Assembly: GCA_020848995.1 (NCBI GenBank) | Contig: JADLHA010000030.1 | Span: 34,867-98,866 of the forward strand | DNA length: 64,000 bases | From: Saprospiraceae bacterium | GTDB lineage: Bacteria > Bacteroidota > Bacteroidia > Chitinophagales > Saprospiraceae | Direction of reading: 5' to 3' | In this document: positions 34,473 to 43,241 of the stretch, piece after piece | Position numbering within the stretch: position 1 is the stretch's first letter | Layout of the letters: the number at the start of each line of letters is the position of its first letter | Position numbers and translations under genes: made by a program | The notes under the pieces: generated by a model | Seen by the model: only the letters and a program-made list of their open reading frames with translations | What the model was told of the DNA's origin: nothing | The model's database searches: none

Positions 34473-37097
34473 TTATCGATCTCCAAGTTGTTCTTTCAGG
34501 GCCTGCAGCCGGGAAAGGCCGTCCTGGAGTTTGCGCTGCTCGCGCTCTACCACATCGGCAGGTGCGGACTGGGCGAAGCGGGGGTTTTCAAGTTTGGCGC
34601 GGACGGACTGCACAAAGCCTTCCGCGTAGCGGATCTCTTCTTCGAGGCGTAACCTTTCGGCAGCAGTGTCTACAGTCACTGGCAGTTGCAGGTAATAGCT
34701 GTCGCGCAGCCCAAGGAAAGCCTGTGCTCCGGCGGGTTCTTCATCGACGAGGCCCAGCCAAGTGACTCCACAGGTGCGCTCCAGGAGCGCTGCCGCGCCG
34801 TCGCATTGCTCCAGGGTGGGATGGCTAACGCGACGCAGCACGTAAAGAGGTAGAGACTCCTCGCGCCTGATGCGGTGGCGTGCACGAAGTTCGCGCACCT
34901 TCCGGATGACCTCTCGCAACTCGACAACCTGCGCCTGAAGGACCTCATCGACAGGACCTCCTGAGGGACAAGGAGTCACCATACAGTCTTCCACAGCTTC
35001 GGCATCGCACAATTGTTGCCAGATCTCTTCGGTGACAAAAGGCATGAAAGGATGCAACAGGCTGCAGATCTGCAAAAATCCGCTTTGTGCAGAATCCGCA
35101 AGCTTTGCCGGGATAGCTTGACCAGAACGAGGCTTGGCAGCTTCCAGAAAAAATGAACAGTAATCGTCCCACACAAAGGAATACAGCAGCTTTATGGCTT
35201 CAGAGAGCCGGAATTGTGAAAAATCCTGTTCCAGTTCTGCAGCAATGCCATTGAGTCGCTGCTCTAACCAGCGCATCAGCAATGCATCGCCCGCGTTCGG
35301 TTCCGTGAGAGTGGTCTGGTCTTTCCAGGAGCGCACCAGCCTCAATGCATTCCACAGTTTATTGGAGAAATTGCGTCCCTGAGCACACAGCTTCTCGTCG
35401 AACAGCAGGTCCCCCCCGGCAGGGGCACTTGCCAGTATGCCAAAACGCACGCCATCGGCACCATAGTCGTCGATGAGTTTCAGTGCATCGGGAGAATTGC
35501 CCAGGGATTTTGACATTTTCCTGCGCTGCTGGTCACGCACCATCCCGGTAAAATACACCTGTGCAAAGGGGGCCTGGCCGTGCCACTCGTAAGAGGCCAT
35601 GACCATGCGGGCAACCCATAGAAAGATGATGTCCCAACCGGTGACCAGGGTATTGGTGGGAAAGTAATACCTGAGGTCTGCACCATCGTCCCCACCGAAA
35701 ACCGACATGGGCCACAACCACGAAGAGAACCAGGTGTCGAGTACGTCCTCTTCCTGGCGCAGGTCCGAGGCAATGAGATCCTGGCGACCTGTCTTGTTGC
35801 GCGCCAGCGCAAGGGCTTCTTCGACGGTTTCTGCAACATAGACCTCGTCGTCGAGGTACCAGGCTGGAATCCGGTGGCCCCACCATAACTGCCGGCTGAT
35901 GCACCAGTCGCGGATGTTTTCCATCCAGTGGCGGTAAGTGTTTTTAAAGTGGGAGGGAATGAAGCGCACTGAGTCGTTTTCAACGGCCTCCAGCGCAGGA
36001 GCTGCCAGGTCCTTCATGTGGACAAACCATTGCAGGCTGAGCCTGGGCTCGACCACCGCACGAGTACGCTCACTGCGCCCGATGTTGGTCGTGTAATCTT
36101 CGGTCTTAACCAAGACCCCGGCAGCCTCCAGCATGGGCCGGATGGCTTCACGTGCTTCAAACCGGTCCATGCCGACCAGAATACCGGCTACTTCTGAGAT
36201 CCGGCCATCTGCCGTTAGGCAGTCTACAACATCCAGGCCATGCCGCTGGCCAAGTTCATAGTCGTTGGGGTCGTGAGCCGGGGTAACTTTCAGGGCACCC
36301 GTTCCAAAATCCGGGTCAATGTACTCGTCCGCAATGACGGGAATGGCCTTCTCAATCAGCGGAATGAGCACCTCCCTCCCGACGAGTCCGGCATAGCGGG
36401 GGTCATTGGGGTGCACACATACCGCAGTATCTGCCATAATCGTCTCGGGTCGCTGGGTGGCAATGACGATGCCGCCGGGTTGGCCGTCAGCCCACCGGTA
36501 GCAGATGTGGTATAGTCTGGCCTGCTCACTCTGATAAAGGACTTCTTCATTTGACAAAACGGTCTGAGCCTCGGGGTCCCATTGGATCATGCGCTGGCCC
36601 CGGTAGAGCTTGCCCCTGCGGTAGAGATCGACAAAGGCACGTATGACTGCCTGGGATCGCACGGGATCCATGGTAAAGGCGGTGCGTTCCCAATCGCAGG
36701 AAGCCCCCAGCCGCCGGAGCTGGTCGAGGATGATGCCCCCATATTTTTCCTTCCATTTCCAGGCATGTTCCAGAAACTGTTCGCGACTCAGATCTGACTT
36801 GCGGATACCTTGCTGACGCAACATCTGAACTACTTTGGCCTCGGTTGCAATGGAGGCGTGGTCCGTACCGGGGACCCAACATGCGTTATATCCTGTTTGG
36901 CGGGCCCGGCGAATCAGGATGTCCTGAATCGTGTTGTTGAGCATGTGTCCCATGTGCAATACTCCCGTTACATTGGGCGGGGGCATGACGATGGTGTAAG
37001 GCGGTCTGTCATCGGGGGTGGAACGGAAATGGCCCTTTTCGAGCCACCGGCCATATATGCGGATTTCCGTTTCCGCGGGATTGTAATGTACCTCCAT
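34473..37097 (-). CDS. valS: Valyl-tRNA synthetase
   Basis: Class Ia aminoacyl-tRNA synthetase (874 aa) that charges tRNA-Val and edits Thr. The HIGH-type motif is HMGH (48-51) within PPPNVTGVLHMGHMLNN. The KMSKS loop (RRKMSKSLGNSPD) is near residue 527. The editing domain contains TQRPETIMADTA near residue 212. The C-terminus is a coiled-coil arm (EEEIRYAEGFVQSVRAKL), as in bacterial ValRS. An exact -7 element (37105-37112) lies 7 nt before the ATG and overlaps the stop of the upstream gene. Confidence 0.96.
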   Translation of the reverse strand: MEVHYNPAETEIRIYGRWLEKGHFRSTPDDRPPYTIVMPPPNVTGVLHMGHMLNNTIQDILIRRARQTGYNACWVPGTDHASIATEAKVVQMLRQQGIRKSDLSREQFLEHAWKWKEKYGGIILDQLRRLGASCDWERTAFTMDPVRSQAVIRAFVDLYRRGKLYRGQRMIQWDPEAQTVLSNEEVLYQSEQARLYHICYRWADGQPGGIVIATQRPETIMADTAVCVHPNDPRYAGLVGREVLIPLIEKAIPVIADEYIDPDFGTGALKVTPAHDPNDYELGQRHGLDVVDCLTADGRISEVAGILVGMDRFEAREAIRPMLEAAGVLVKTEDYTTNIGRSERTRAVVEPRLSLQWFVHMKDLAAPALEAVENDSVRFIPSHFKNTYRHWMENIRDWCISRQLWWGHRIPAWYLDDEVYVAETVEEALALARNKTGRQDLIASDLRQEEDVLDTWFSSWLWPMSVFGGDDGADLRYYFPTNTLVTGWDIIFLWVARMVMASYEWHGQAPFAQVYFTGMVRDQQRRKMSKSLGNSPDALKLIDDYGADGVRFGILASAPAGGDLLFDEKLCAQGRNFSNKLWNALRLVRSWKDQTTLTEPNAGDALLMRWLEQRLNGIAAELEQDFSQFRLSEAIKLLYSFVWDDYCSFFLEAAKPRSGQAIPAKLADSAQSGFLQICSLLHPFMPFVTEEIWQQLCDAEAVEDCMVTPCPSGGPVDEVLQAQVVELREVIRKVRELRARHRIRREESLPLYVLRRVSHPTLEQCDGAAALLERTCGVTWLGLVDEEPAGAQAFLGLRDSYYLQLPVTVDTAAERLRLEEEIRYAEGFVQSVRAKLENPRFAQSAPADVVEREQRKLQDGLSRLQALKEQLGDR

Positions 37098-37104
37098 GAT
37101 CTTG

Positions 37105-37112
37105 CAAAGCTA
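37105..37112 (-). promoter_or_regulatory. -7 element TAGCTTTG directly before valS
   Basis: Read on the minus strand, an exact TAnnTTTG match ends 7 nt before the valS ATG. It includes the TAG stop of the upstream gene. No -33 TTG at normal spacing. It could give a near-leaderless valS message. Confidence 0.45.
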
Positions 37113-37700
37113 TTGACGGAAGAGGTAGCGAAGTTGCCTCAGACTGGATTTCCCCTTGCCGTCGCGATTCAGCACGAAAAGCTTTTCGGCACGCGGCTGC
37201 GAAGTATCTGCAGCATGTGGTTTGCCAGCGAGCAGCTCCAGCAGTTGCGGTGTGGTCTGGGGATGCACTGCTACGATGACTGCGGCGGGAAACAGACGGT
37301 CAATGCGCGCTACCAGGGCGGCCAGGTCTCCCTGGTCGTAATAAATGGTTTCCAAACGCTTGTCTTCTGCAAGTGGGTGTAAGGTCAGAATGTTATTGCG
37401 GAAAGGGGTGCTGAAACATCCCCGCAGATCAACTGGGCGCAACAGGGTCTTGAGATTGAGGGCACGGTACCGCCCCGGCACAGATAAACCCGGATCGAGC
37501 CCGATGCTGTCTTCTTCGGCATGAAACACCAAAAAAACCAATTGGTCATTGAGGGACCCCAGCAATAGCCGGCTGCTGTCCGAAAGATAGAGCGCACCGG
37601 TATCTGAACGGATAATGAGCGGCGATTGCCCAAAAAGGCCCGAACAGGAGATCATAGCAATAAAGAATAGCCACAAAAATTTGAACCGAATAGGCGCCAT
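37110..37700 (-). CDS. Exported histidine-phosphatase-like protein with a degenerate RHG motif
   Basis: A 196-aa protein with a signal peptide (MAPIRFKFLWLFFIAMISCSGLFGQ, cleavage near residue 25). The layout matches histidine phosphatases (phosphoglycerate-mutase fold): LVFLVFHAEE takes the place of LVRHAE, followed by DPGLSVPGRYRALNLKTLL, STPFR, and a second histidine in AVHPQTTPQLLELL. The first catalytic Arg is replaced by Phe, so activity is doubtful; it may be a binding protein or pseudo-enzyme. ATG 37700 is chosen over an upstream in-frame ATG at 37736 because a perfect -7 element ends 5 nt before it. Confidence 0.65.
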   Translation of the reverse strand: MAPIRFKFLWLFFIAMISCSGLFGQSPLIIRSDTGALYLSDSSRLLLGSLNDQLVFLVFHAEEDSIGLDPGLSVPGRYRALNLKTLLRPVDLRGCFSTPFRNNILTLHPLAEDKRLETIYYDQGDLAALVARIDRLFPAAVIVAVHPQTTPQLLELLAGKPHAADTSQPRAEKLFVLNRDGKGKSSLRQLRYLFRQ

Positions 37701-37705
37701 GTGGG

Positions 37706-37713
37706 CAAAATTA
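37706..37713 (-). promoter_or_regulatory. -7 element before the histidine-phosphatase-like gene
   Basis: TAATTTTG on the minus strand, an exact TAnnTTTG match, ends 5 nt before ATG 37700. This fixes the likely start and suggests a leaderless message. Confidence 0.5.
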
Positions 37714-37768
37714 GCGCACCTAATAAAGCAACCCACTCATTATGAGCTGCTTAACAGGACTTTAACGG

Positions 37769-38977
37769 CTATTTTTGCACTTCCGCAGGAGCTTTCTTAA
37801 AAGGGCTGCGCAAGGTGTAATCGTTCTGTGGCGACAGATAATGCAACAGGCTGGGAACCCATCGGTTATAAAGTTTGTTCCGGTGGCCAATGTAGCAAGC
37901 CATGTGCACGGGGGTTGCCCCCACGGAACTTTTCATTTCAATGGCCGTTCGTGCAAGCTGGATCCGTTCAAAATGGCCCTCAATTCCCAACTTCAGGTAC
38001 TTGATGAGGATGTTGAGGTAGAGTTGGTAGTGGCCATTGACTTTTGAGGATGTCCCCAAAAAATGTCCAACCAGCTCGCGACCGTCGTCCAGGCTGCTGT
38101 AAAAGGCAACGAGTTCCTCCGCTTCGAAAAAACCAAAAATGCGGTAGCGATCACCCAGTGCAGATTTAAGCCCAGTAAAGTAGCCGGGATGCAAATCCAC
38201 CAGGTTGAAATCGGCATTCGCTGCAGTGCGGAGGTAGAATCCATAGAGCTGGTGCTCGCATCTTTGGATGTCTCCGAGATCGAGTTCGCGGTGCTGGAGA
38301 ACGCCGGAGGCTTCCATGGCTTTGCGAATGCGCAGTCGGTATTTAGATTCGAGTGCCAAGAGGTAGTCATCAAAATGCCTCCACTCAGGACGGATCTCAA
38401 AGACCATAGCGGGTTGTACAGAAAATTGGTGCAGGAAGTTCAGTGGAAGCTTGCGATCCATGGTAAATGCACGTGCCTCTTGAAGCTCTTTTACCAGGCA
38501 TACGGAAGCTCGATGGATGAGCTCTGGTTCTTCAAAAAGGGCTTTGAGCAACTGATCGAAAACATCCTGCAGCTCGATCGGTGCCAGGGTAGGAACGTTT
38601 TTGAACCCATAGGGACCTGTCGCAAGCAGGTTCCCACAAACGAGGGTTACAAAATCCACCTGAGATGCCACCAAGGCTTTTACATGGTCGTAGAAACAGG
38701 AACGGAGACCCAGGCGATGCGATTTGTTCAATTTCAGGCGCTCGGCCGCGTTGAATGGTATGAGCTGGAAGTAAAATGCGGCCAGTAAGTCGTCGCCCCT
38801 GTAGGCAAGGGCGTATTTGAACTGCATACCAGCGGGAGGATACCTTTCGAGCATTTCAAGGTATTCAGAGCTCAGAAGCACGGTGGAAGACCCTATGGAA
38901 TCCCAGGCGGATTCGAGGCCCGAAATGGATTGCGCAATGCAAAACCGGTAACCCGAGCGCTGGATAAGGGTCTTCAT
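37769..38977 (-). CDS. GNAT / FemAB-like acyltransferase family protein
   Basis: A 402-aa cytoplasmic protein from ATG 38977 (an upstream TTG at 39022 is less likely). It resembles the large two-domain acetyltransferases of the FemAB/BioF2 kind: LESKYRLRIRKAME near residue 215, a FGFFEAEELVAFYSSLDDGREL strand pair, and the conserved LARTAIEMKSSVGATPVHMACYIGHRN block near residue 345. Substrate unknown; relatives act on cell-envelope precursors or amino-acid derivatives. It diverges from the coiled-coil lipoprotein gene. Confidence 0.65.
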   Translation of the reverse strand: MKTLIQRSGYRFCIAQSISGLESAWDSIGSSTVLLSSEYLEMLERYPPAGMQFKYALAYRGDDLLAAFYFQLIPFNAAERLKLNKSHRLGLRSCFYDHVKALVASQVDFVTLVCGNLLATGPYGFKNVPTLAPIELQDVFDQLLKALFEEPELIHRASVCLVKELQEARAFTMDRKLPLNFLHQFSVQPAMVFEIRPEWRHFDDYLLALESKYRLRIRKAMEASGVLQHRELDLGDIQRCEHQLYGFYLRTAANADFNLVDLHPGYFTGLKSALGDRYRIFGFFEAEELVAFYSSLDDGRELVGHFLGTSSKVNGHYQLYLNILIKYLKLGIEGHFERIQLARTAIEMKSSVGATPVHMACYIGHRNKLYNRWVPSLLHYLSPQNDYTLRSPFKKAPAEVQK

Positions 38978-39045
38978 TTGTGCTGAACAGCTTAACAACT
39001 GCCACTTTGGCAAAATGTTCAACTGCCAGGAAGCACGTAGTTAAA

Positions 39046-41283
39046 ATGAAAGGGCTAATTTTGCAAAAAGCTATGCTTGTCGCAAGTCAGGTTAATTTGA
39101 GCTATGGCGCCCTTTTCCTCGCCCTGTGTCTGAGCGCGTGCGCTGCGGGGGGAGCTCGCGGGAAACTGCAGTCGGCCAATGAGCAACTCACCCTGCGCAA
39201 CGACAGTCTGGCTGCTGAAAACCTCCGTTACAAAAGCCATGAGGCATCGTGGGAGCAGACCCGCGAACAACTCAGGAAAACGGAGGAAGCCCTGATCCAG
39301 TTTTACAAACGATACGAAGGCAAAACCCCGCCAAGTCTGGATGGAAATGGGGCTTCACCCCGGACAGACGATTGCAGCGCTCTCCGCGAAGAAAACCTTT
39401 TCCTTAAGGAATCCGTCGAACAAATGCAAAGGGAAACAGCTGCTCACAAACTGTTTGGGGAAGACTTGAACGTCAGCCTCGATTCACTGAAGGATGTGCT
39501 GGATCAGCGAACCGATGCACTGGAGGAGGAAAGGATGCGTCGCAAGGAAGCTGAACAACAACTTGCAGATGCCCAATCCGTAAAACAGACCAGTTCGAAC
39601 CGCCAGGAGCAAGTTCAGGTGCGGCGAATTGACTCGCTGCAGCATTTGCTACAGCAGCGATCCGAAGCGCTCGAACGGGAAGGCAAAAAAAGAAAAGAAG
39701 CGGAGCAGAAACTCGCCGATGCAAGCGAGCGCAAATTGAAGTCTCAACGCCGCGATGAAGATTTGCAGACCCGCGTGATTGATTCTCTGAATCGTTTGCT
39801 GCAGCAGCGATCCGAATCGCTCGAAATGGAAAGCAAAAAAAGAAAAGAAGCGGAGCAGAAACTCGCCGATGCAAGCGAGCGCAAATTGAAGTCTCAACGC
39901 CGCGAAGAACATGTACAGGCGCACTTGGTCGATTCACTGCAGGGTTTGCTGCAACAACGAACTGAAACGCTGGTGGAGGAGAAAAATAATCGTGCAATCG
40001 CAGAACAAAATCTTGCGACTGCCCAGCGGGAGCGCGACGATGCCTTGCAAAAAGCGGATGAATTCAGGGTCCAGAGCGAGCGCATGCAAAAGGAGGCTCA
40101 GGGACTTGAGGAAGTTGGCCCACTCCGGACAGAAGTTGCCAACCTCCGGCAGAAGTCGGACCAACTCAACCGCCTGCTGATGGCAAAAACCAGTGAAGCC
40201 GATGAGTTGAAAATAAAACTGGATGAGCACAACCAGCGGCTCGAAACGGCAGAACGGGATGTGAACTCACTCGAACGAACGGTTGTCGCACTCAACGAGT
40301 TGATCGACTCCAAAAATGGAGAGATCCAGACTGCCAAGGAGGAAAGTACAGGTCTTCGCGAGCAGCTGGCAAGGACGCGGGAAGAAAATGCCCGCATAGC
40401 ATCTGAAGCAGCCGGAGCAAAACAAATGGCGGGTACCGGACAGAAATTTGAGTCGGAGCGAAAAGAACTCCAGCGCAAAATTGACCAGGCGGAAAAGGAA
40501 CGCCGCGCGCAGGAAGATGCCATCGAGGCATGCCGGGACCGCTCCAGTGAACTGGAGGCTGAACTTTCCAGACGCGAAGAGCAACTGGCACGTTTGAAGG
40601 AGGAGGAAAAAAAATCTGCCAACCGCCCGCCAACAAACGAGCGGCAAACCGTTTCGATGGACAGCCTGGAGAATCTGAAAGCCGCATTTTCAACGCTTCA
40701 AAGAAATTTGGACGCAAGCCGCGTACGCGAAGATTCTCTCGGAGAGCAGATCAGGTTATATCAGTCCCGTGCGCGATTTCTGGAGTCTCAACTGCGGGAA
40801 GCCGAAACGGCAAACATCAAACTGCAATCCGACCGAAGAGATGCATCTGCGGGCACGGAGGCATCGCACATCCCCGAAGAAGTGTTGCGGCGCTATGAAC
40901 AGCGGGTGACGGCTGTTTTGATGACATTGGGACCTAAATCAGCAGCTTTGAGCAAAGGCAGTCACGGACCGGAAATGCGCTTGTCGCAATCACTGCTGTT
41001 TCAGGCAAACAGCTACGCGATGACTGCGCGGGGTTCTGAAGTTCTGTCTACCCTTGCCCCCGTACTGAAAGAACAACCCGGTCTGCATTTCCTGGTTTCC
41101 GGATTCAGTGCTGCAGAAGGAGCGGAGGCCCAAAGTGTGGATGCGATGGTGCGCTATGCCAGCACGGTTTTCAAATTGCTGAGCGCGTTGGGCATTCCAC
41201 CTGACCGCATGCGCATTGGTGCTCGCCGGCTCGCTAAGGCCGAGTTTCCCTCCGGCATCGAAATTCGCCTGCATGAGGAGTAG
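39046..41283 (+). CDS. Coiled-coil lipoprotein with tandem repeats and OmpA-like C-terminus
   Basis: A 745-aa lipoprotein from ATG 39046 (lipobox LSAC). ATG 39073, just after a perfect -7 element (39056-39063), is an alternative start but loses the lysines of the signal peptide. Residues ~35-605 are an almost continuous charged coiled coil, including four ~50-residue units (DSL-x2-LLQQR-x-E-x-L ... RKEAEQKLADA). The C-terminal ~120 residues have an OmpA-like pattern (LLFQANSYAMTARGSEVLSTLAPVL ... GIPPDRMRIGARRLA), suggesting non-covalent peptidoglycan binding. It may act as an envelope spacer or tether. It starts a three-gene operon. Confidence 0.8.
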   Translation: MKGLILQKAMLVASQVNLSYGALFLALCLSACAAGGARGKLQSANEQLTLRNDSLAAENLRYKSHEASWEQTREQLRKTEEALIQFYKRYEGKTPPSLDGNGASPRTDDCSALREENLFLKESVEQMQRETAAHKLFGEDLNVSLDSLKDVLDQRTDALEEERMRRKEAEQQLADAQSVKQTSSNRQEQVQVRRIDSLQHLLQQRSEALEREGKKRKEAEQKLADASERKLKSQRRDEDLQTRVIDSLNRLLQQRSESLEMESKKRKEAEQKLADASERKLKSQRREEHVQAHLVDSLQGLLQQRTETLVEEKNNRAIAEQNLATAQRERDDALQKADEFRVQSERMQKEAQGLEEVGPLRTEVANLRQKSDQLNRLLMAKTSEADELKIKLDEHNQRLETAERDVNSLERTVVALNELIDSKNGEIQTAKEESTGLREQLARTREENARIASEAAGAKQMAGTGQKFESERKELQRKIDQAEKERRAQEDAIEACRDRSSELEAELSRREEQLARLKEEEKKSANRPPTNERQTVSMDSLENLKAAFSTLQRNLDASRVREDSLGEQIRLYQSRARFLESQLREAETANIKLQSDRRDASAGTEASHIPEEVLRRYEQRVTAVLMTLGPKSAALSKGSHGPEMRLSQSLLFQANSYAMTARGSEVLSTLAPVLKEQPGLHFLVSGFSAAEGAEAQSVDAMVRYASTVFKLLSALGIPPDRMRIGARRLAKAEFPSGIEIRLHEE
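39056..39063 (+). promoter_or_regulatory. -7 element TAATTTTG near the start of the coiled-coil lipoprotein gene
   Basis: Exact TAnnTTTG match, 9 nt before ATG 39073 but inside the frame opened at ATG 39046. If real, the message would begin close to 39070 and the shorter start would be used. No -33 TTG at proper distance. Confidence 0.35.
39652..39905 (+). repeat. 150-bp tandem repeat inside the coiled-coil gene
   Basis: The stretch 39683-39755 (73 bp) recurs without change at 39833-39905, an offset of exactly 150 bp. The preceding ~30 bp (39652-39682 and 39802-39832) are nearly identical. The unit encodes 50 residues of coiled coil; more diverged units flank it (39480-39650 and 39925-40020). 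Perfect nucleotide identity points to recent duplication or ongoing unequal exchange. Confidence 0.9.
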
Positions 41284-41287
41284 CTAC

Positions 41288-42460
41288 ATGAGGATTCTCC
41301 TCCTGGAAGGCGCCATGTTGGCGATGAGTTTTCAGTTGATTGCACAACCTGTGCGCTGTGCTGCGGCAAGCCGGATTGAGCCGCCGCAATTTTCCTATGG
41401 CAATTTGAACATGCGTAACGTTCAGCACTTTGCTCTGGTGTTTCACATACTGTATCAGGATTCTTCGGAGCGTCTTCCCGATGCGCGGATCATCGGACAG
41501 CTTCAGGTGCTAAACGATGTGTTCAATTCACCTGCATCCATTTCCCAACACATACCTGAAGAATTTCGAAAGCTGAAATCACCGGCTCCTTTTCGCTTTT
41601 GCCTTGCGTCGATAGATCCAAACGGCAATCCGACGACGGGGATCCTGTACAAAGCCATAGGGGACCCTGGCATTGCCTGCCGTCGGGAAAACGGAAGGCG
41701 GAGTCTGATGTCTTCTTCTCTGGGTGGGCAAGACCCCTGGGATCCTGTGCGATACATCAATGTGTACGTTGTCAATCGCGACCGCTGTCCTGCTCCGGGC
41801 GAAGCCATCTTTCCTTGGGATGCCAATGCGGAAGAGGACGGCATTATACTGGATCATCGCGCGGTCGGCTATTCCGGCGACACGGGTAAAAATGCCCCTT
41901 TCAACCTGGGACTAACGCTCGTGCATGAGATGGGTCACTATTTCGGATTGCTGCACCTATCAGAAAATCTGAGAGACTGCACGGGCGACGACCTCGTGGA
42001 CGATACGCCTGCACAGGGCCGAGAGTACTTTGGCTGCCCCGAAGGAAAACAATTCAGTTGCGGGAGCAGCGACATGTTTATGAATTACATGAGCCTGGCC
42101 GATGACAACTGCTTGCAGCTGTTTACGACGGGACAGGTTAACCGCATGCGCTCCGTGATCGAAGATTACCGGCCCACGCTGGCGAGCCAATGCCCACTGC
42201 TCGAACCCGGGGGTGTTTTCGACGAGATTGGATGGGCCTATGATGGAGCATACTGGCTTCTCTCTGGTAAAGAGGGAAGCTGCTGGCAGGCCCGGGTTGA
42301 TCTATTCGACAGCACCGGAAAGTTGCTTTGGCAGGCTCCCAGCGACTGTTACGGGCATCTGCTCATACCCGATCCCCACTCGGGGTTCCCTGGAGGAATT
42401 TATTATGCAAAGATTTACAACGACCAGCATCTTCGCACGTTAAAACTGATAAACCGATAA
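41288..42460 (+). CDS. Secreted M43 (pappalysin-like) zinc metalloprotease
   Basis: An exported 390-aa metalloprotease. The zinc site is HEMGHYFGLLH (His213, His217, His223, catalytic Glu214), followed by DLVDDTPAQ and the Met-turn MNYM near residue 263, all typical of family M43 in Bacteroidota. The C-terminal ~80 residues (WQARVDLFDSTGKLLW ... GGIYYAKIY ... LKLINR) look like a T9SS sorting domain. ATG 41288 is 4 nt after the previous stop; ATG 41273 is also possible. The substrate is unknown; extracellular protein digestion is likely. Confidence 0.88.
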   Translation: MRILLLEGAMLAMSFQLIAQPVRCAAASRIEPPQFSYGNLNMRNVQHFALVFHILYQDSSERLPDARIIGQLQVLNDVFNSPASISQHIPEEFRKLKSPAPFRFCLASIDPNGNPTTGILYKAIGDPGIACRRENGRRSLMSSSLGGQDPWDPVRYINVYVVNRDRCPAPGEAIFPWDANAEEDGIILDHRAVGYSGDTGKNAPFNLGLTLVHEMGHYFGLLHLSENLRDCTGDDLVDDTPAQGREYFGCPEGKQFSCGSSDMFMNYMSLADDNCLQLFTTGQVNRMRSVIEDYRPTLASQCPLLEPGGVFDEIGWAYDGAYWLLSGKEGSCWQARVDLFDSTGKLLWQAPSDCYGHLLIPDPHSGFPGGIYYAKIYNDQHLRTLKLINR

Positions 42461-42463
42461 TTG

Positions 42464-43213
42464 ATGCACACATTGAGAGTACCGTCGCTGGTTGCTGCAT
42501 TGGGAGCAATCGTAGTGTTATTCGCTTGCCGGAGCAGCCGGGCACCGGAGGTTGTTGAAGCCAATGTATTAAAACGCTGGATGAGCATGGAAAAGTTTCC
42601 CTGTTTCGGCCATTGCCAGACCTACCGGATGAGCGTTTACCGCAACGGTCTGATCCTCCTCGAAGCAAAGGAGCACCTGGATAAGGCAGGCGTTTACTTT
42701 ACCGAGATCCGGGGCGACCGGTTGGACAAACTTCGCAAACTCGACAAATCCATTCCCTGGCAACAGTTGCAGACAGAATATTTTGTAAACATTGCAGATC
42801 TTCCCGTTACGGAGATTCATTACTACGACCTGAACGGGGCGCGCATTAAGTCAGTGAGAGCAAATGCCAACCTGCCCGCCGACCTGGGCGATTTTGCCAA
42901 AGAGTTGCACCAGCTCATTCGAAGCGAAAAATGGACCCAGCTCCAACGCAAAAGCGAGACCACCAATCCTGAAGTCATCTACGATGAGATCATCGTCGAG
43001 ATGGATTCTACGCTGACACCAGAAGATATGGAAGTCGCATTTTTAGCTTACGGCCTGCAGCGCGAAAAGCGCATTTCACCGCTGATGAATCTCTGGAATT
43101 TTCGCTATGACCGGGCAGCGATTGGCCCCTACGAAATGCTGGTAGTCATCCGGAAAAAGTCGGGAGTTCGTCACGCCAACTTCAACCGGAAAATTTTGCC
43201 GCGGGAAGAATAG
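42464..43213 (+). CDS. DUF6438-type lipoprotein
   Basis: A 249-aa lipoprotein (lipobox VLFAC, Cys near residue 22). The first half, with PCFGHCQTYRMSVYRNGLILLEAKEHLDKAG, matches the DUF6438 pattern (P-x-FG-x-C-x-x-Y ... G). The second half has no recognisable domain. ATG 42464 follows the metalloprotease stop by 3 nt; a TTG one codon upstream is possible. It closes the three-gene unit with the coiled-coil lipoprotein and the protease. Function unknown. Confidence 0.75.
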   Translation: MHTLRVPSLVAALGAIVVLFACRSSRAPEVVEANVLKRWMSMEKFPCFGHCQTYRMSVYRNGLILLEAKEHLDKAGVYFTEIRGDRLDKLRKLDKSIPWQQLQTEYFVNIADLPVTEIHYYDLNGARIKSVRANANLPADLGDFAKELHQLIRSEKWTQLQRKSETTNPEVIYDEIIVEMDSTLTPEDMEVAFLAYGLQREKRISPLMNLWNFRYDRAAIGPYEMLVVIRKKSGVRHANFNRKILPREE

Positions 43214-43241
43214 CCAGCGGGAAAACTCTGGCACCTGGCCT

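Noticed and set aside
37734..37736. Upstream ATG of the histidine-phosphatase-like gene
   Set aside because: A perfect -7 element lies between this ATG and the one at 37700, and only the latter begins a clean signal peptide.
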